From Pelagovum pacificum (lineage in GTDB: Bacteria > Pseudomonadota > Alphaproteobacteria > Rhodobacterales > Rhodobacteraceae), in the NCBI RefSeq assembly GCF_016134045.1, contig NZ_CP065915.1:2170001-2234000 (forward strand): a DNA stretch of 64,000 bases, read 5' to 3'. Both the position numbers and the translations under genes were made by a program. Below are positions 1 through 8,822 of this stretch, piece by piece (the first letter of the stretch is position 1; each line of letters starts with the position of its first letter). Below the pieces are notes generated by a model. That model worked only from the letters and a program-made list of their open reading frames with translations, did no database searches and was not told the DNA's origin.

Positions 1-187
1 GCTCGTCCCCGACGCGGGTCAGGACGGCGGACTTCAGGCCAAGACGGGCGGTGCCGCAGGCCATGTTGGTCGGGCTGCCGCCGATATACTTCTGGAAAGA
101 GCCCATGTCCTCGAGCCGGCCACCGACCTGCGCCCCGTAGAGATCGACGCTTGACCGTCCGATCGTGATGACATCCAGCCTCGTCAT
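1..187 (-). CDS. iolC: 5-dehydro-2-deoxygluconokinase, N-terminal fragment (5' end of gene only)
   Basis: PfkB-family sugar kinase of myo-inositol catabolism, which phosphorylates 5-dehydro-2-deoxy-D-gluconate in the cytoplasm. Only the first ~62 residues are in the window; the gene continues past base 1. The reading begins MTRLDVITIGRSSVDLYG and holds the PfkB substrate-binding glycines in GGSPTNMACG followed by LTRVGDE, matching the IolC N-terminus closely. The ATG at 187 follows a strong GGAGGAGG ribosome binding site. Whether the C-terminal DUF2090 extension of some IolC proteins is present cannot be seen. Other iol genes would be expected to the left. Confidence 0.85.
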   Translation of the reverse strand, partial: MTRLDVITIGRSSVDLYGAQVGGRLEDMGSFQKYIGGSPTNMACGTARLGLKSAVLTRVGDE

Positions 188-321
188 CTAGCCACCTCCT
201 CCGCGACCTCCGACAGCGCAGCGCCGCCCTGCCCCGTGCACAGCGTCGGTGTTTCGCGGATCGCGGCCGGGTTCAATGGGATTTCGCCCCGACGCCCGCC
301 CGGGCCGGGTGGCCGGCGCTG

Positions 322-1380
322 TCAGTTGCCCCAGACGCGCGCCAGCATGGACCGCCAGTTGCGCCAGCAGATACGCTCGATCAGGTCCTCCGAATAGCCC
401 GCCTCCCGCAGCGCAGCGGGCAGCGCCTGCAACCGCGCGGCGGAGGCGATGTCGCCCGGCGGCACGCCGCCGTCATAGTCCGAGCCCAGCGCGACACCCT
501 CTTCGCCGAGAAACGCGAGAAGATGGTCGAGGTGGCGCACCAGTTCCGCCAGGTCCAGCTGTAAGCCCCCGACCGCGCCGTCGGTACGAAGGAAGCCGAC
601 GTGGAAGTTGAGCCCGACCAAGCCACCGCTGTCGGCGATCATGCGCAGTTGCTCGTCCGTCAGGTTGCGCGGCGAGGGGCAGATCTCGTGAACCGCGCTG
701 TGCGTCGCGACCAGAGGCAGACGGGAAAGCTTCGCCACGTCGCGCACCCCGGCCGCGTTGAGGTGGGAGAGATCGAAGATCATGCCGCGTTCGTCCATGG
801 CGGCGAGCAGTTGCTTACCCGCATCCGACAGGCCACCACCGACATCCGGGTCACCGGGGAACGCGAAGGGCACACCCTCGGCGAAGGCGTTCGGACGGCT
901 CCAGACCGGTCCGATGGAGCGCACGCCGAGGTCGCACCAGCGGTCGAAGTCCGACAGGTCCGGCGACAGCGCCTCCGCCCCTTCGATATGAAGCACCATG
1001 GCGAGCTGATCCTGTGACTCGGCCGCCGCAAGATCCGCGGCGGTCGTGCATTTGCGGACCCGCCCCGATGATCGCGCGACGAGGTCGTCGGCAAGAGCGA
1101 TCATCTCTTCCATCCACGGCGTCGCCTCGTCCCGCGTGATCGGCGGGAAGGCCGGCATGGAGCTGAGGCCGCCGGAGACGTCGAACTTGCCCGAGTTCGG
1201 CGCGAAGAGCGCGAACATGCCTCCGCGCAGGCCGCCCTCCTCCGCTTTCGGGAGGTCGACTTGCAGGCTGGCGTCGCCGGTCACGAAGTCGATCGGCTCT
1301 CCGGCCCGCGCGGCGGAGGCCAGTCGGAGAAGCGCATCGTTGTGGCCGTCGAACACGGGGGTCAGATCTGTGGTCGTCAT
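322..1380 (-). CDS. membrane dipeptidase family protein (peptidase M19)
   Basis: Zinc-dependent dipeptidase of the renal dipeptidase family, hydrolysing dipeptides; 352 residues, normal for the family. Family metal ligands are visible in order: FDGHND near residue 10, HIEGAE near 130, DLSH and THSAVHE in the middle, and GSDYDGG near the C-terminus. There is no signal peptide, so it is probably cytoplasmic. The ATG at 1380 was chosen because homology begins directly after it (DLTPVFDGHND); the open frame runs further upstream but that stretch carries no family sequence. The ribosome binding site is weak. It is divergent from the DCC-family gene at 1511. The true substrate is unknown. Confidence 0.85.
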   Translation of the reverse strand: MTTTDLTPVFDGHNDALLRLASAARAGEPIDFVTGDASLQVDLPKAEEGGLRGGMFALFAPNSGKFDVSGGLSSMPAFPPITRDEATPWMEEMIALADDLVARSSGRVRKCTTAADLAAAESQDQLAMVLHIEGAEALSPDLSDFDRWCDLGVRSIGPVWSRPNAFAEGVPFAFPGDPDVGGGLSDAGKQLLAAMDERGMIFDLSHLNAAGVRDVAKLSRLPLVATHSAVHEICPSPRNLTDEQLRMIADSGGLVGLNFHVGFLRTDGAVGGLQLDLAELVRHLDHLLAFLGEEGVALGSDYDGGVPPGDIASAARLQALPAALREAGYSEDLIERICWRNWRSMLARVWGN

Positions 1381-1510
1381 CAGGGGTACGTCCGTAAGGA
1401 AGTCCCCCGATCGTTGGTACGCCACCACGACGGGGTCCATGCCTGCCGCGCCTTGCGCGCTTGTCGGCGTGGCCTGCGCCCATATGTTCAGCAGGACGGA
1501 CCCGAGGCCA

Positions 1511-1936
1511 ATGCCCATGCGCGACGACACCATCGTGATCTTCGACACGGACTGCGTGCTCTGCTCCGGCGCGGTCGGCTTCCTGCTTCGGCACGAGGCC
1601 GATACGACCATCCGCTTCGCCTCCAGCCGGACGGAGACCGGCGCGCGACTGGCCGAGGCGCACGGGTTGAGCGCGGCGGACCTCGACCTCACCTTCCTCA
1701 TGATCCGGGACGACAACGCTCTGACCCGGTCGGACGCGGCGCTGTGCCTTGCTGGCCACCTACGGCGCCCGTGGCGCTGGCTGCGAGTTTTGCGCGTCGT
1801 GCCGCGCCCGCTGCGGGACGCGATCTATGGGGTGATCGCGCGCAACAGGCTTCGGTGGTTCGGTCAGCGGGACAGCTGTTTCCTGCCGCCTCCGGCGCAG
1901 GCGCACCGCTTCCTCGACCGGCCGGGGCGGCTGTAA
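1511..1936 (+). CDS. DCC-family thiol-disulfide oxidoreductase-like protein (DUF393)
   Basis: Small protein (141 residues) of the DUF393 / DCC family, thioredoxin-fold proteins of undefined role. The family signature is at the N-terminus as FDTDCVLCSG, giving the paired cysteines. The tail has the usual arginine-rich helix (PLRDAIYGVIARNR) followed by a late cysteine in RDSCFLPP. GAGG lies just upstream of the ATG at 1511; a second in-frame ATG at 1517 is also possible. It stands alone between a divergent dipeptidase and the cytochrome b gene. The fold assignment is firm, the function is not. Confidence 0.8.
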   Translation: MPMRDDTIVIFDTDCVLCSGAVGFLLRHEADTTIRFASSRTETGARLAEAHGLSAADLDLTFLMIRDDNALTRSDAALCLAGHLRRPWRWLRVLRVVPRPLRDAIYGVIARNRLRWFGQRDSCFLPPPAQAHRFLDRPGRL

Positions 1937-2023
1937 CATCCGTCACAAGCGGTTGGGTGCATGGAAATGTCCGCACAAAGCCGCGTCTGGCTCGTTAGTG
2001 ACTGCATAACCCGGGAGGACGTT

Positions 2024-2875
2024 ATGAGTCGGACTGTTACCGAAACCCCCACAACTGCGCAGGCCAAGACCCCTCGAGACGTGATCTACCGACACCGCCT
2101 GTCGACGCGACTGTGGCACTGGACCAATGTCGTGACGCTGGTCATCATGCTGATGAGCGGGCTGATGATCTTCAACGCCCACCCCAGGCTTTACTGGGGA
2201 CAATACGGCGCGAACCCGGATTACGCGTGGCTCCAGATCGGGTCGGACGAGGGCGAAGGATACCTGCGCATCGGCAGCGCCACCGTCGAGACGACCGGCG
2301 TGCTCGGCGTCTGGCGTGATGGCGAGGGCGAACTGCGCAGCCGGGCCTTCCCCTCCTGGGCCACCCTGCCCTCGGGGTACAACCTCGCGCTGGCCCGGCA
2401 ATGGCACCTGACCTTCGCATGGGTCTTCGCGGTCGGCATCTTCCTCTACCTGCTGCGCTCGATCTGGAACCGCCACCTGAGCCGGGACCTGCTGCCGACG
2501 CGGGCCGAGGCCACGCCCCGCCACGTCTGGAAGGATGTGCTCGACCATCTGCGGCTGCGCTTTCCAAAAGGTGAGGCGGCAACGCGCTACAACGTCCTTC
2601 AGAAGTTCACCTACCTCGCCGTTCTGCTGGTGCTGATCCCCGGTATGGTGCTGACGGGCCTCACCATGTCGCCGAACTTGAATGCGTCTGCGACGATCCT
2701 GCTGGACCTGTTCGGCGGACGGCAGTCCGCGCGTTCGCTGCACTTCATCTTCGCGTTCGGGCTGGTGCTGTTCATCGTGATCCACCTCGTGATGGTGATC
2801 CTCGCCGGGCCGCTGAACGAGGTCCGCTCGATGATCACCGGCCATTTCCGCCTGCCCCGGGAGAAAGACCAATGA
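2024..2875 (+). CDS. cytochrome b561-type membrane subunit (cytochrome b/b6 domain)
   Basis: Inner-membrane di-heme cytochrome b of 283 residues, expected to pass electrons between the quinone pool and its partner molybdoenzyme. Four hydrophobic segments lie near residues 31-51, 125-150, 197-217 and 238-262, with candidate heme histidines in RLWHWTN, RQWHLTF and SLHFIFAFG and a further one before the last helix end. A periplasmic-sized insert lies between the first and second segments. The ATG at 2024 follows GGGAGGA. Its stop codon overlaps the start of the molybdenum oxidoreductase gene (ATGA), indicating translational coupling and a two-subunit enzyme. Confidence 0.85.
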   Translation: MSRTVTETPTTAQAKTPRDVIYRHRLSTRLWHWTNVVTLVIMLMSGLMIFNAHPRLYWGQYGANPDYAWLQIGSDEGEGYLRIGSATVETTGVLGVWRDGEGELRSRAFPSWATLPSGYNLALARQWHLTFAWVFAVGIFLYLLRSIWNRHLSRDLLPTRAEATPRHVWKDVLDHLRLRFPKGEAATRYNVLQKFTYLAVLLVLIPGMVLTGLTMSPNLNASATILLDLFGGRQSARSLHFIFAFGLVLFIVIHLVMVILAGPLNEVRSMITGHFRLPREKDQ

Positions 2876-3624
2876 CCCGCATCACCCGTCGCGGCCTCGT
2901 CGCCGGACTCGGCTACACCGCCATCGCCGGGACGACCGGCCTGCTCGCCGCCAGCCCCGAGGCGCGCGCCACGATCCTGCAGGGCGGAGAGGCGCTGTCC
3001 TACCGCACTCATCGTCTGATCGGCCGCGATGCTCTGGTGCGCGAATACAGTGAGGCCGACATGAGCCCCGACTTCCGCACCAACGGCAACACGATGCCGC
3101 AGGATGACGCCTACCAGCGCCACCTCGACAACGGCTTCGCCGACTGGGCCCTGCAGGTGGACGGTCTGGTGGCCAATCCACAGGCCTTTCCCCTCGACCG
3201 GCTGCGGTCCATGCCGTCGCGCACCCAGATCACCCGGCACGACTGCGTGGAAGGCTGGAGCGCGATCGGCAAATGGACCGGCGTGCCGCTCTCGGCGGTG
3301 CTGGAGGCGGTGACGCCGATGCCGGCCGCCCGTTACGTCGTACTCCATTGCGCCGACAGCTTCGGATTGGCGCCCTATTACGAGAGCATCGACTTCGTGG
3401 ACGCCTATCACCCCCAGACCATGCTCGCCTACGGGATGAACGACGGGCCACTGCCGGTCGGCCACGGCGCCCCGATCCGCCTGAGGGTCGAACGGCAGCT
3501 CGGATACAAGCACGCCAAGTTCGTGATGCGGCTGGAGCTGGTCGAGAGCCTCTCCGCCATCGGTCGCGGCAAGGGCGGCTTCTGGGAGGATAACAGCGGC
3601 TACGAGTGGTACGCCGGTATCTAG
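2872..3624 (+). CDS. molybdopterin-dependent oxidoreductase (sulfite oxidase-like fold)
   Basis: Catalytic subunit of 250 residues with the oxidoreductase molybdopterin-binding fold of the sulfite oxidase / MsrP group. The molybdenum-ligand cysteine is Cys125 in RHDCVEGWS. The N-terminus (TRRGLVAGLG, then AAS and ARA motifs) looks like a twin-arginine signal, so the cofactor-loaded enzyme is probably exported to the periplasm. It overlaps the cytochrome b gene by four bases, and its last bases overlap the convergent cytochrome c gene. The b-type partner differs from MsrQ, so this is not simply MsrPQ. Substrate (sulfite, a sulfoxide or other) is not readable from sequence. Confidence 0.85.
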   Translation: MTRITRRGLVAGLGYTAIAGTTGLLAASPEARATILQGGEALSYRTHRLIGRDALVREYSEADMSPDFRTNGNTMPQDDAYQRHLDNGFADWALQVDGLVANPQAFPLDRLRSMPSRTQITRHDCVEGWSAIGKWTGVPLSAVLEAVTPMPAARYVVLHCADSFGLAPYYESIDFVDAYHPQTMLAYGMNDGPLPVGHGAPIRLRVERQLGYKHAKFVMRLELVESLSAIGRGKGGFWEDNSGYEWYAGI

Positions 3625-4013
3625 CGCTGAACGGACTCGAGATAGTCGGCCAGCGCCCAGAGCCGGGCCGGCACAGGGGTCCCGATCCCGGGTTCCTCCT
3701 CGACCACGATCATCGGGCCGAGGTCGGAGGCACCGAACTCCGGCATCGCGGCGCTGAAGCTGGCATCCCGGTGGTAGCCGTCGATGACGCTCATCACGTA
3801 ATTGCGCGGGAAGGTGCCGCCCGCCCGTTCCGTCAGGCGCGTCAGGTCCGGCGGCTGCCGGATCAGCTGGTGGCCGAACGGCCCGTCGCCCATGGCGTCC
3901 GCACCGTGACAGGCAGCGCAGTCCTGCTGGAACAGCATGGCACCGTCGACCTGCGGCTCTGGCGCGCAGGCGGCAAGCGGGATGAGAAGAAGGAGGGGGA
4001 TGGTGCGCTGCAT
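3621..4013 (-). CDS. class I cytochrome c lipoprotein
   Basis: Small c-type cytochrome of 130 residues. The N-terminus MQRTIPLLLLIPLAAC ends in a lipobox, so the protein should be lipid-anchored and periplasm-facing. One heme motif CAACH follows near residue 34, and a methionine in AMPEFG may be the distal ligand. It converges on the molybdenum oxidoreductase gene with a four-base overlap of stop codons. It may accept electrons from the neighbouring enzyme; that link rests on proximity only, and the opposite strand means it is not co-transcribed. Confidence 0.85.
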   Translation of the reverse strand: MQRTIPLLLLIPLAACAPEPQVDGAMLFQQDCAACHGADAMGDGPFGHQLIRQPPDLTRLTERAGGTFPRNYVMSVIDGYHRDASFSAAMPEFGASDLGPMIVVEEEPGIGTPVPARLWALADYLESVQR

Positions 4014-4076
4014 GATGGCCTCTTTGGGGTTTTCCCGAACGTAGCTGTCAGGGGCATGACCCCGCCTTGATCAGGA

Positions 4077-4754
4077 TCAGTCGGGGACGACGCGACCCGC
4101 GTCGAGCTTCACAACCCGGTCCATCCGCGCGGCGAGGTCGAGGTTATGTGTCGCGATCAGCGCCGAAAGGCCGGTGCCGCGCACCAGCTCCATCAGCGCG
4201 CCGAACACCCGGTCCGATGTCCCGGGGTCGAGGTTGCCCGTCGGCTCGTCCGCCAGCAGCAGGCGCGGCTGATTGGCCAGCGCGCGGCAGAAGGCGACGC
4301 GCTGCTGCTCGCCCCCCGACAGCGCGGCGGGCCGATGGTCGCCCCGCTCTTCCAGACCGACGGTGCCGAGCAGCTCCAGCGCGCGCTTCGACGCCTCGCT
4401 GCGGGACGCACCGTTGGCGAGCTGCGGCAGGACGATGTTCTCCTCCGCCGTGAATTCCGGCAGGAGATGGTGGAACTGGTAGATGAAACCGATCTGCTGA
4501 CGCCGGATCGCGGTGCGGCGGCGGTCGGAAAGCGCGGTCAGCTCCTCCCCGCCCAGCAGGACCTGCCCGCTGTCCGGCGTGTCGAGCAACCCGGAGATAT
4601 GCAACAGCGTGGACTTCCCCGCGCCCGAGGGCGCGACCAGAGCGACGACTTCGCCCCGGTCGACGGACAGGTCGACGCCGTGCAGCACGGAGACCTCGTT
4701 CGGCTTGCCCTTGTTGTAGCTCTTGGTGACGGCGGACAGGCTCAGTTCACTCAT
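4077..4754 (-). CDS. lolD: lipoprotein-releasing ABC transporter ATP-binding protein
   Basis: ATPase (225 residues) of the LolCDE complex that extracts outer-membrane lipoproteins from the inner membrane and hands them to LolA. Walker A is APSGAGKST near residues 41-49 (alanine at the first position), the signature is [15 protein letters not shown], and Walker [13 protein letters not shown]. The start overlaps the end of the permease gene by eight bases, so the pair is translationally coupled, permease first. Assignment to LolD rather than another MacB-type ATPase is supported by the adjacent LolC/E-type permease. Confidence 0.9.
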   Translation of the reverse strand: MSELSLSAVTKSYNKGKPNEVSVLHGVDLSVDRGEVVALVAPSGAGKSTLLHISGLLDTPDSGQVLLGGEELTALSDRRRTAIRRQQIGFIYQFHHLLPEFTAEENIVLPQLANGASRSEASKRALELLGTVGLEERGDHRPAALSGGEQQRVAFCRALANQPRLLLADEPTGNLDPGTSDRVFGALMELVRGTGLSALIATHNLDLAARMDRVVKLDAGRVVPD

Positions 4755-6069
4755 AGCGCAGCGCCTCCACCGGGTTCATCCGTGCCGCGCGGCGGGCCGG
4801 GAAGATCGTGATGATCCAGCTCAGCCCCAGCGACAGCGCGATGGAGGACAGCACGTCGTCGAGTTCCAGCTTGGCGGGAAGGTTGTAGACACCGCGGATC
4901 GAGGGGTCCCAGACCCCGCCGCCGCCGATGTAGTTCACGACAGAGAAGATCGGGTCGATGTAGATCGCGAAGAGGCAGCCGAGGATCATGCCCATGGCGG
5001 TGCCGAGTGTCCCGATCCCCGCGCCGCAGATGAAGAAGACGCGCAGCACCGTGCCCTCCGTCAGTCCCATGGTGCGCAGGATGCCGATGTCCGACCCCTT
5101 GTTCTTCACCAGCATCACGAGGCCCGAGATGATGTTGAGCGAGGCGATCAGCACGAGGATCGACATGATGATGAACATCACGTTGTCCTCGACGGTGAGT
5201 GCCCGCAGGTAGGCCCCCTCGTTGTCCTTCCACGAGAACAGGCGGTTGCCGGGTTCCAGCTGCCGGTAGACCGGGTCGATCCAGCGCTCGACGTTGTCCG
5301 GGTCGTCGACGAAAATCTCGATGACATCGACGCTGTCGCCCTTGGAGAAGAACGCCTGGCTCTGGTCGAGCGGCATGTAGATGCGGCTGATGTCGGTGGC
5401 GTAGCGGCCGGTCTGGAAGATGTAGACGATGTCGAAGGTTGCCCGCCGCGCGGCGCGGCCCCCCACGGTCTGCACGCCGTTGGCGGTGACGAAACTGACG
5501 GTATCGCCGACCGTCGCGCCAAGGGCGCGGGCGACGCCCGACCCGATGGCGATCCCGTCCTCGACCCCGAACTCGGCGATATCGCCGACGCTCTCCTGCG
5601 GTTCGCGCACCAGCGGAATGTTGGAGAGGTCCTCGGGCGTGATGCCGTAGACCTGCACGAACGTCGCCTCGTCACGCAGGCTGGCCAGAACCTCGCCCCG
5701 CACGACCGGATCGGCACGCTCGACCCCCTCGATCGAGGCGAGCCTGTCGCTGACCTCGTCGTAATTGTCGATGGTGCGCACGGTGCGCGGCACTTCGATC
5801 TCCTGGTCGCCCTGCGTGACGACCGTGACCTCCTGTCGGACCATGTCGATGGTGAGGTGCGAGCTCGAGCCGACGATCGTGTCGACGAACTCCTGCCGGA
5901 AGCCGGAGCGCACGGCGAGCGTCGCGATCAGCGCGAAGACGGCCAGCGTCACACCGAGGAGAGAAATCCATGTCATGACCGAGACGCCGCCCTCTGCGCG
6001 GCGGGCGCGCAGATAGCGCCATGCGATCATCCATTCGAACCGGGCGAAAGGGCGCGGCGGTCTGCTCAT
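4747..6069 (-). CDS. lolC: lipoprotein-releasing ABC transporter permease, LolC/LolE family
   Basis: Permease of 440 residues with a MacB-type periplasmic domain between the first transmembrane helix ([19 protein letters not shown], about residues 36-54) and the C-terminal FtsX domain with three helices (about 275-430). The N-terminus [14 protein letters not shown] and the conserved C-terminus NPVEALRYE are typical of LolC/LolE. A single permease with one lolD is the usual alphaproteobacterial arrangement, so the complex probably uses a homodimer of it (LolF-like). GAGG lies about ten bases upstream of the ATG. Confidence 0.88.
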   Translation of the reverse strand: MSRPPRPFARFEWMIAWRYLRARRAEGGVSVMTWISLLGVTLAVFALIATLAVRSGFRQEFVDTIVGSSSHLTIDMVRQEVTVVTQGDQEIEVPRTVRTIDNYDEVSDRLASIEGVERADPVVRGEVLASLRDEATFVQVYGITPEDLSNIPLVREPQESVGDIAEFGVEDGIAIGSGVARALGATVGDTVSFVTANGVQTVGGRAARRATFDIVYIFQTGRYATDISRIYMPLDQSQAFFSKGDSVDVIEIFVDDPDNVERWIDPVYRQLEPGNRLFSWKDNEGAYLRALTVEDNVMFIIMSILVLIASLNIISGLVMLVKNKGSDIGILRTMGLTEGTVLRVFFICGAGIGTLGTAMGMILGCLFAIYIDPIFSVVNYIGGGGVWDPSIRGVYNLPAKLELDDVLSSIALSLGLSWIITIFPARRAARMNPVEALRYE

Positions 6070-6142
6070 TTTTTTGGCCTCGTAACGGATGCGTCCTACC
6101 TCTACGCTCCCAAGAGCATGGTCAAGCAGGGATGGTTCTTGA

Positions 6143-6170
6143 TTGATTAGTCAATCGACCCGCGTAAGAT
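6143..6170 (+). promoter_or_regulatory. candidate promoter of the ABC binding-protein gene with overlapping palindrome
   Basis: TTGATT at 6143-6148 and TAAGAT at 6165-6170 are separated by 16 bases, a plausible sigma-70 promoter ending about 53 bases before the GTG start at 6224. The inverted repeat GATTGA-TTAG-TCAATC (6141-6156) covers the -35 element and could be an operator. Seen by eye only. Confidence 0.35.
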
Positions 6171-6223
6171 GACCTTGCGAAACGCCCCGCGAGGGGACCA
6201 ACATTCATCAGCCGGAGACAACC

Positions 6224-7879
6224 GTGACTGAATTCTTCAACAGGGATAAAATCCACCCCGCGATCCACATGCACGTGGAAGAAGTGGCCGAAGGCAAGTT
6301 GAGCCGGCGCGAGTTCCTCGCCCGCTCCACCTCGCTCGGCGTCACCGCGGCCACCGCCTACGGGCTGATCGGCGTCGCGATGCCGACGCCGGCGAGCGCG
6401 CAGGACATGCCGATGGGCGGCACGATCCGCATCCAGCAGGACGTCCGCGCCCTGACGGATCCGCCGACCTTCAGCTGGCCGCAGATCGGCAACACCGTAC
6501 GCGGCTTCCTCGAGTTTCTCGTGCAGTACAACGCCGACGGCACGTTCGAGCCGCGGTTGCTTGAAAGCTGGGAAGTCAACGACGACGCGACCCAGTACAT
6601 CCTGCACGTCCGTCCGGGCGTGACCTGGAACGACGGCCGGGGCGAGCTGACCGCGCAGGACGTCGCCTACAACTTCACCCGCTGGTGCGACGGCAACTGG
6701 GAAGGCAACTCGATGGCCTCCCGCATGGCCGCGCTCCAGAACGAGGACGGCTCCGGCGCCGCCGAGGGCGCGATCGAAGTGGTTGACGACCTTACCGTGC
6801 AGCTGAACCTGACCCGGCCCGACATCACGATCATCCCCGCCGTGACCGAGTACCCGGCGGCGATCGTGCCCGACGGCTGGTCCGGCAGCCCGGCCGACGA
6901 TCCCGTCGGCACCGGGCCCTACCGGTTGGTCGAGCTCGAGATCGGCGTGCGCGCCGTGCTCGAGAAGGACCCCGATCACCCGTGGTGGGGCGAAGGCGCC
7001 TATGTCGACCGGATCGAGTTCATCGACTACGGCACTGACGGTGCGGCCTACGTCTCCGCCGCCGAGGCCGGCGAGATCGACATGACCTACGAGACGGTCG
7101 GCGAGTTCGTCGAGATCTTCCAGGCGATCGGCTGGCAGGAAAGCGAGTCCGTCTCGGCCAACACTCTGACGCTGCGCACCAACCGCCTGACCGAGGTGAA
7201 CGGCGAGACGCCTTATGCGGACGCCCGCGTGCGCCGCGCCCTTGCGATGGCTTGCGACAACCAGGTGCTGCTCGAACTCGGCTATGCCAACCGCGGCACG
7301 CTGGCCGAAAACCACCACGTCTGCCCGATCCACCCAGAGTATGCCGACATCGGCGCACCGCCCTATGATCCCGAAGGCGCCCGCGCGCTGATGGAAGAGG
7401 CGGGCATGGCCGACTATGTGCACGAGCTCATCTCGATCGACGACGACTGGCGTCGCAACACGTCGGATGCGCTCGCCGCGCAGCTCCGCGACGCGGGCAT
7501 CCAGTGTGAGCGTACGGTGTATCCGGGCTCGACCTTCTGGAACGACTGGGCCAATTTCGCCTTCTCCTCGACCGACTGGGGCCACCGCCCGCTCGGCGTG
7601 CAGATCATGGCGCTGGCCTACCGCTCCGGCGTGGCCTGGAACGAGACGGGTCTCGCCTCGGAAGAGTTCGACTCGATGCTGGACGAGGCCTCGGCCATCT
7701 CCGACGCCGCGGCCCGCCGCGACGTGATGGAGCGGATCGAGAAGTTCCTTTGGGAAGACGGCACGATCATCCAGCCCTACTGGCGCTCGCTCTACCGCCA
7801 CGCGCGGCCGGGCGTGATCGGTGGCAACAGCCACCCGATCAACGAGATCCACGTTCACACGCTGGCGCTCGAAAGCTGA
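6224..7879 (+). CDS. ABC transporter substrate-binding protein, peptide/nickel type (SBP_bac_5)
   Basis: Periplasmic solute-binding protein of 551 residues, family 5 (oligopeptides, nickel and related solutes). The long N-terminal region carries a twin-arginine signal, SRREFLARS at residues 27-35, followed by a hydrophobic stretch and a likely cleavage site after PASAQ, so it is predicted to be exported folded. Family landmarks include [14 protein letters not shown] and VGTGPYRLV. It starts with GTG at 6224 behind GGAG. No permease or ATPase gene is adjacent, so it is an orphan that must work with a distant transporter or in sensing. The ligand is unknown. Confidence 0.85.
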   Translation: MTEFFNRDKIHPAIHMHVEEVAEGKLSRREFLARSTSLGVTAATAYGLIGVAMPTPASAQDMPMGGTIRIQQDVRALTDPPTFSWPQIGNTVRGFLEFLVQYNADGTFEPRLLESWEVNDDATQYILHVRPGVTWNDGRGELTAQDVAYNFTRWCDGNWEGNSMASRMAALQNEDGSGAAEGAIEVVDDLTVQLNLTRPDITIIPAVTEYPAAIVPDGWSGSPADDPVGTGPYRLVELEIGVRAVLEKDPDHPWWGEGAYVDRIEFIDYGTDGAAYVSAAEAGEIDMTYETVGEFVEIFQAIGWQESESVSANTLTLRTNRLTEVNGETPYADARVRRALAMACDNQVLLELGYANRGTLAENHHVCPIHPEYADIGAPPYDPEGARALMEEAGMADYVHELISIDDDWRRNTSDALAAQLRDAGIQCERTVYPGSTFWNDWANFAFSSTDWGHRPLGVQIMALAYRSGVAWNETGLASEEFDSMLDEASAISDAAARRDVMERIEKFLWEDGTIIQPYWRSLYRHARPGVIGGNSHPINEIHVHTLALES

Positions 7880-7886
7880 TCGCGGC

Positions 7887-7909
7887 GGCGGGCCGCCCTG
7901 CGGCCCGCC
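7887..7909 (+). terminator. hairpin terminator after the ABC binding-protein gene
   Basis: A perfect ten-base-pair stem GGCGGGCCGC / GCGGCCCGCC with a CCT loop starts seven bases after the stop codon and is followed by the pyrimidine-rich CCGTTCCTTTC. The uridine tract is poor, so termination may be partial. Confidence 0.55.
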
Positions 7910-7945
7910 CCGTTCCTTTCGCCGCGCGTTCCGCGCGTCGATCAG

Positions 7946-8002
7946 CGGGGGAGGCTCTGCCTCCCCCGACCCCCTCCGGAATATTTGAAGCCCAAAGAAG
8001 GG
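7946..8002 (+). repeat. dispersed intergenic repeat, family A copy 1
   Basis: A hairpin of ten base pairs (CGGGGGAGGC / GCCTCCCCCG, loop TCT, 7946-7968) is followed by the family A tail CGGAATATTTGAAGCCCAAA ending AGAAGG. The same tail recurs at 40801-40827 and 62219-62244 behind different or identical GC hairpins. It lies between two convergent genes. Confidence 0.75.
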
Positions 8003-8034
8003 CGCGGACCAGGCAGCCTCGCTCGTGCGCGGGC

Positions 8035-8670
8035 TCAGCGTTGCCGGGTCAAGGGCGGCTCACGGCGGCCGATCTCGCCGCGCAGCGGCGGCTCCCGCGG
8101 GTAGTCGTCGGGATCGAAGCGGTCCCGGTCGTAGCGGCCGCGGCGCTCGTAGGCGTAATCTTCGTAATCGTCATGATCGCGCTCGCGCCGGCGGAACGGA
8201 AGCAGCAGCACCCAGAACAGAGCGCCGACCACCATCCAGCCCGCCGCGTAGCCAGCGAGTGTCGACAGCAGGCCCGGCAGCGACAGCGGCATCGCGGGCA
8301 CGAAGTCGTTCCACGTGCCCTGCAGCGTCTCCATGTCGCCCATCCGGTGCGGCAGAAGCATCCGCTCCAGCGCCGTCGCCTGCTGGAGCGCGTCATGGCT
8401 CTGCGTCAGGCTGTCGTAGCGGGCAAAGGTGCGGGTCATGTCCGCCCGGCGGTCGTCGAGGAACTGCGTCCCCGTCATCTGCGCGAGCGCAGCGTCGCGC
8501 GTCAGGCCCGACCGTTCCGCCGTCGCGTCGAAATCGGCGACCACCAGCGACAGCGCGTCGATCTGGCCAGCCAGCCTCTGGGTATATTGCTGGGAGAACT
8601 CGGGGTATTGCGACAGCGCCATGGCCCCGGCCAGGCCACCGGCCATCGCCAGCATCCGCACGATGATCAT
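8035..8670 (-). CDS. DUF2937 family membrane protein
   Basis: Protein of 211 residues matching the DUF2937 family common in Rhodobacterales. It has a hydrophobic N-terminus (MIIVRMLAMAGGLAGAMALS), a largely helical periplasmic middle, a second membrane segment near residues 135-160 (TLAGYAAGWMVVGALFWVLL), and a very charged C-terminal tail rich in Arg, Asp and Tyr. The topology suggests both ends are cytoplasmic with the middle outside. No function is known; it stands alone between two intergenic hairpin regions. Confidence 0.75.
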   Translation of the reverse strand: MIIVRMLAMAGGLAGAMALSQYPEFSQQYTQRLAGQIDALSLVVADFDATAERSGLTRDAALAQMTGTQFLDDRRADMTRTFARYDSLTQSHDALQQATALERMLLPHRMGDMETLQGTWNDFVPAMPLSLPGLLSTLAGYAAGWMVVGALFWVLLLPFRRRERDHDDYEDYAYERRGRYDRDRFDPDDYPREPPLRGEIGRREPPLTRQR

Positions 8671-8772
8671 CTCTTGCCTACCTCGGACCGAACCGGCCTC
8701 TGCGACGCCCCTCTTTGCCGGGAGCTGCCCTCAGGGTAGCAAATTTGATCGTTTTCGCAAAGCGGCGCCGTG

Positions 8773-8794
8773 CGGCCCCCATGTCAGGGGGCCG
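8773..8794 (-). terminator. GC-rich hairpin downstream of proS
   Basis: CGGCCCCC at 8773-8780 pairs with GGGGGCCG at 8787-8794 around a six-base loop, 29 bases past the proS stop codon on the minus strand. No T-tract follows, so it is a weak or factor-dependent terminator candidate. Confidence 0.4.
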
Positions 8795-8822
8795 TCCGCC
8801 GGGTTCGCCTGTCAGATGACCG

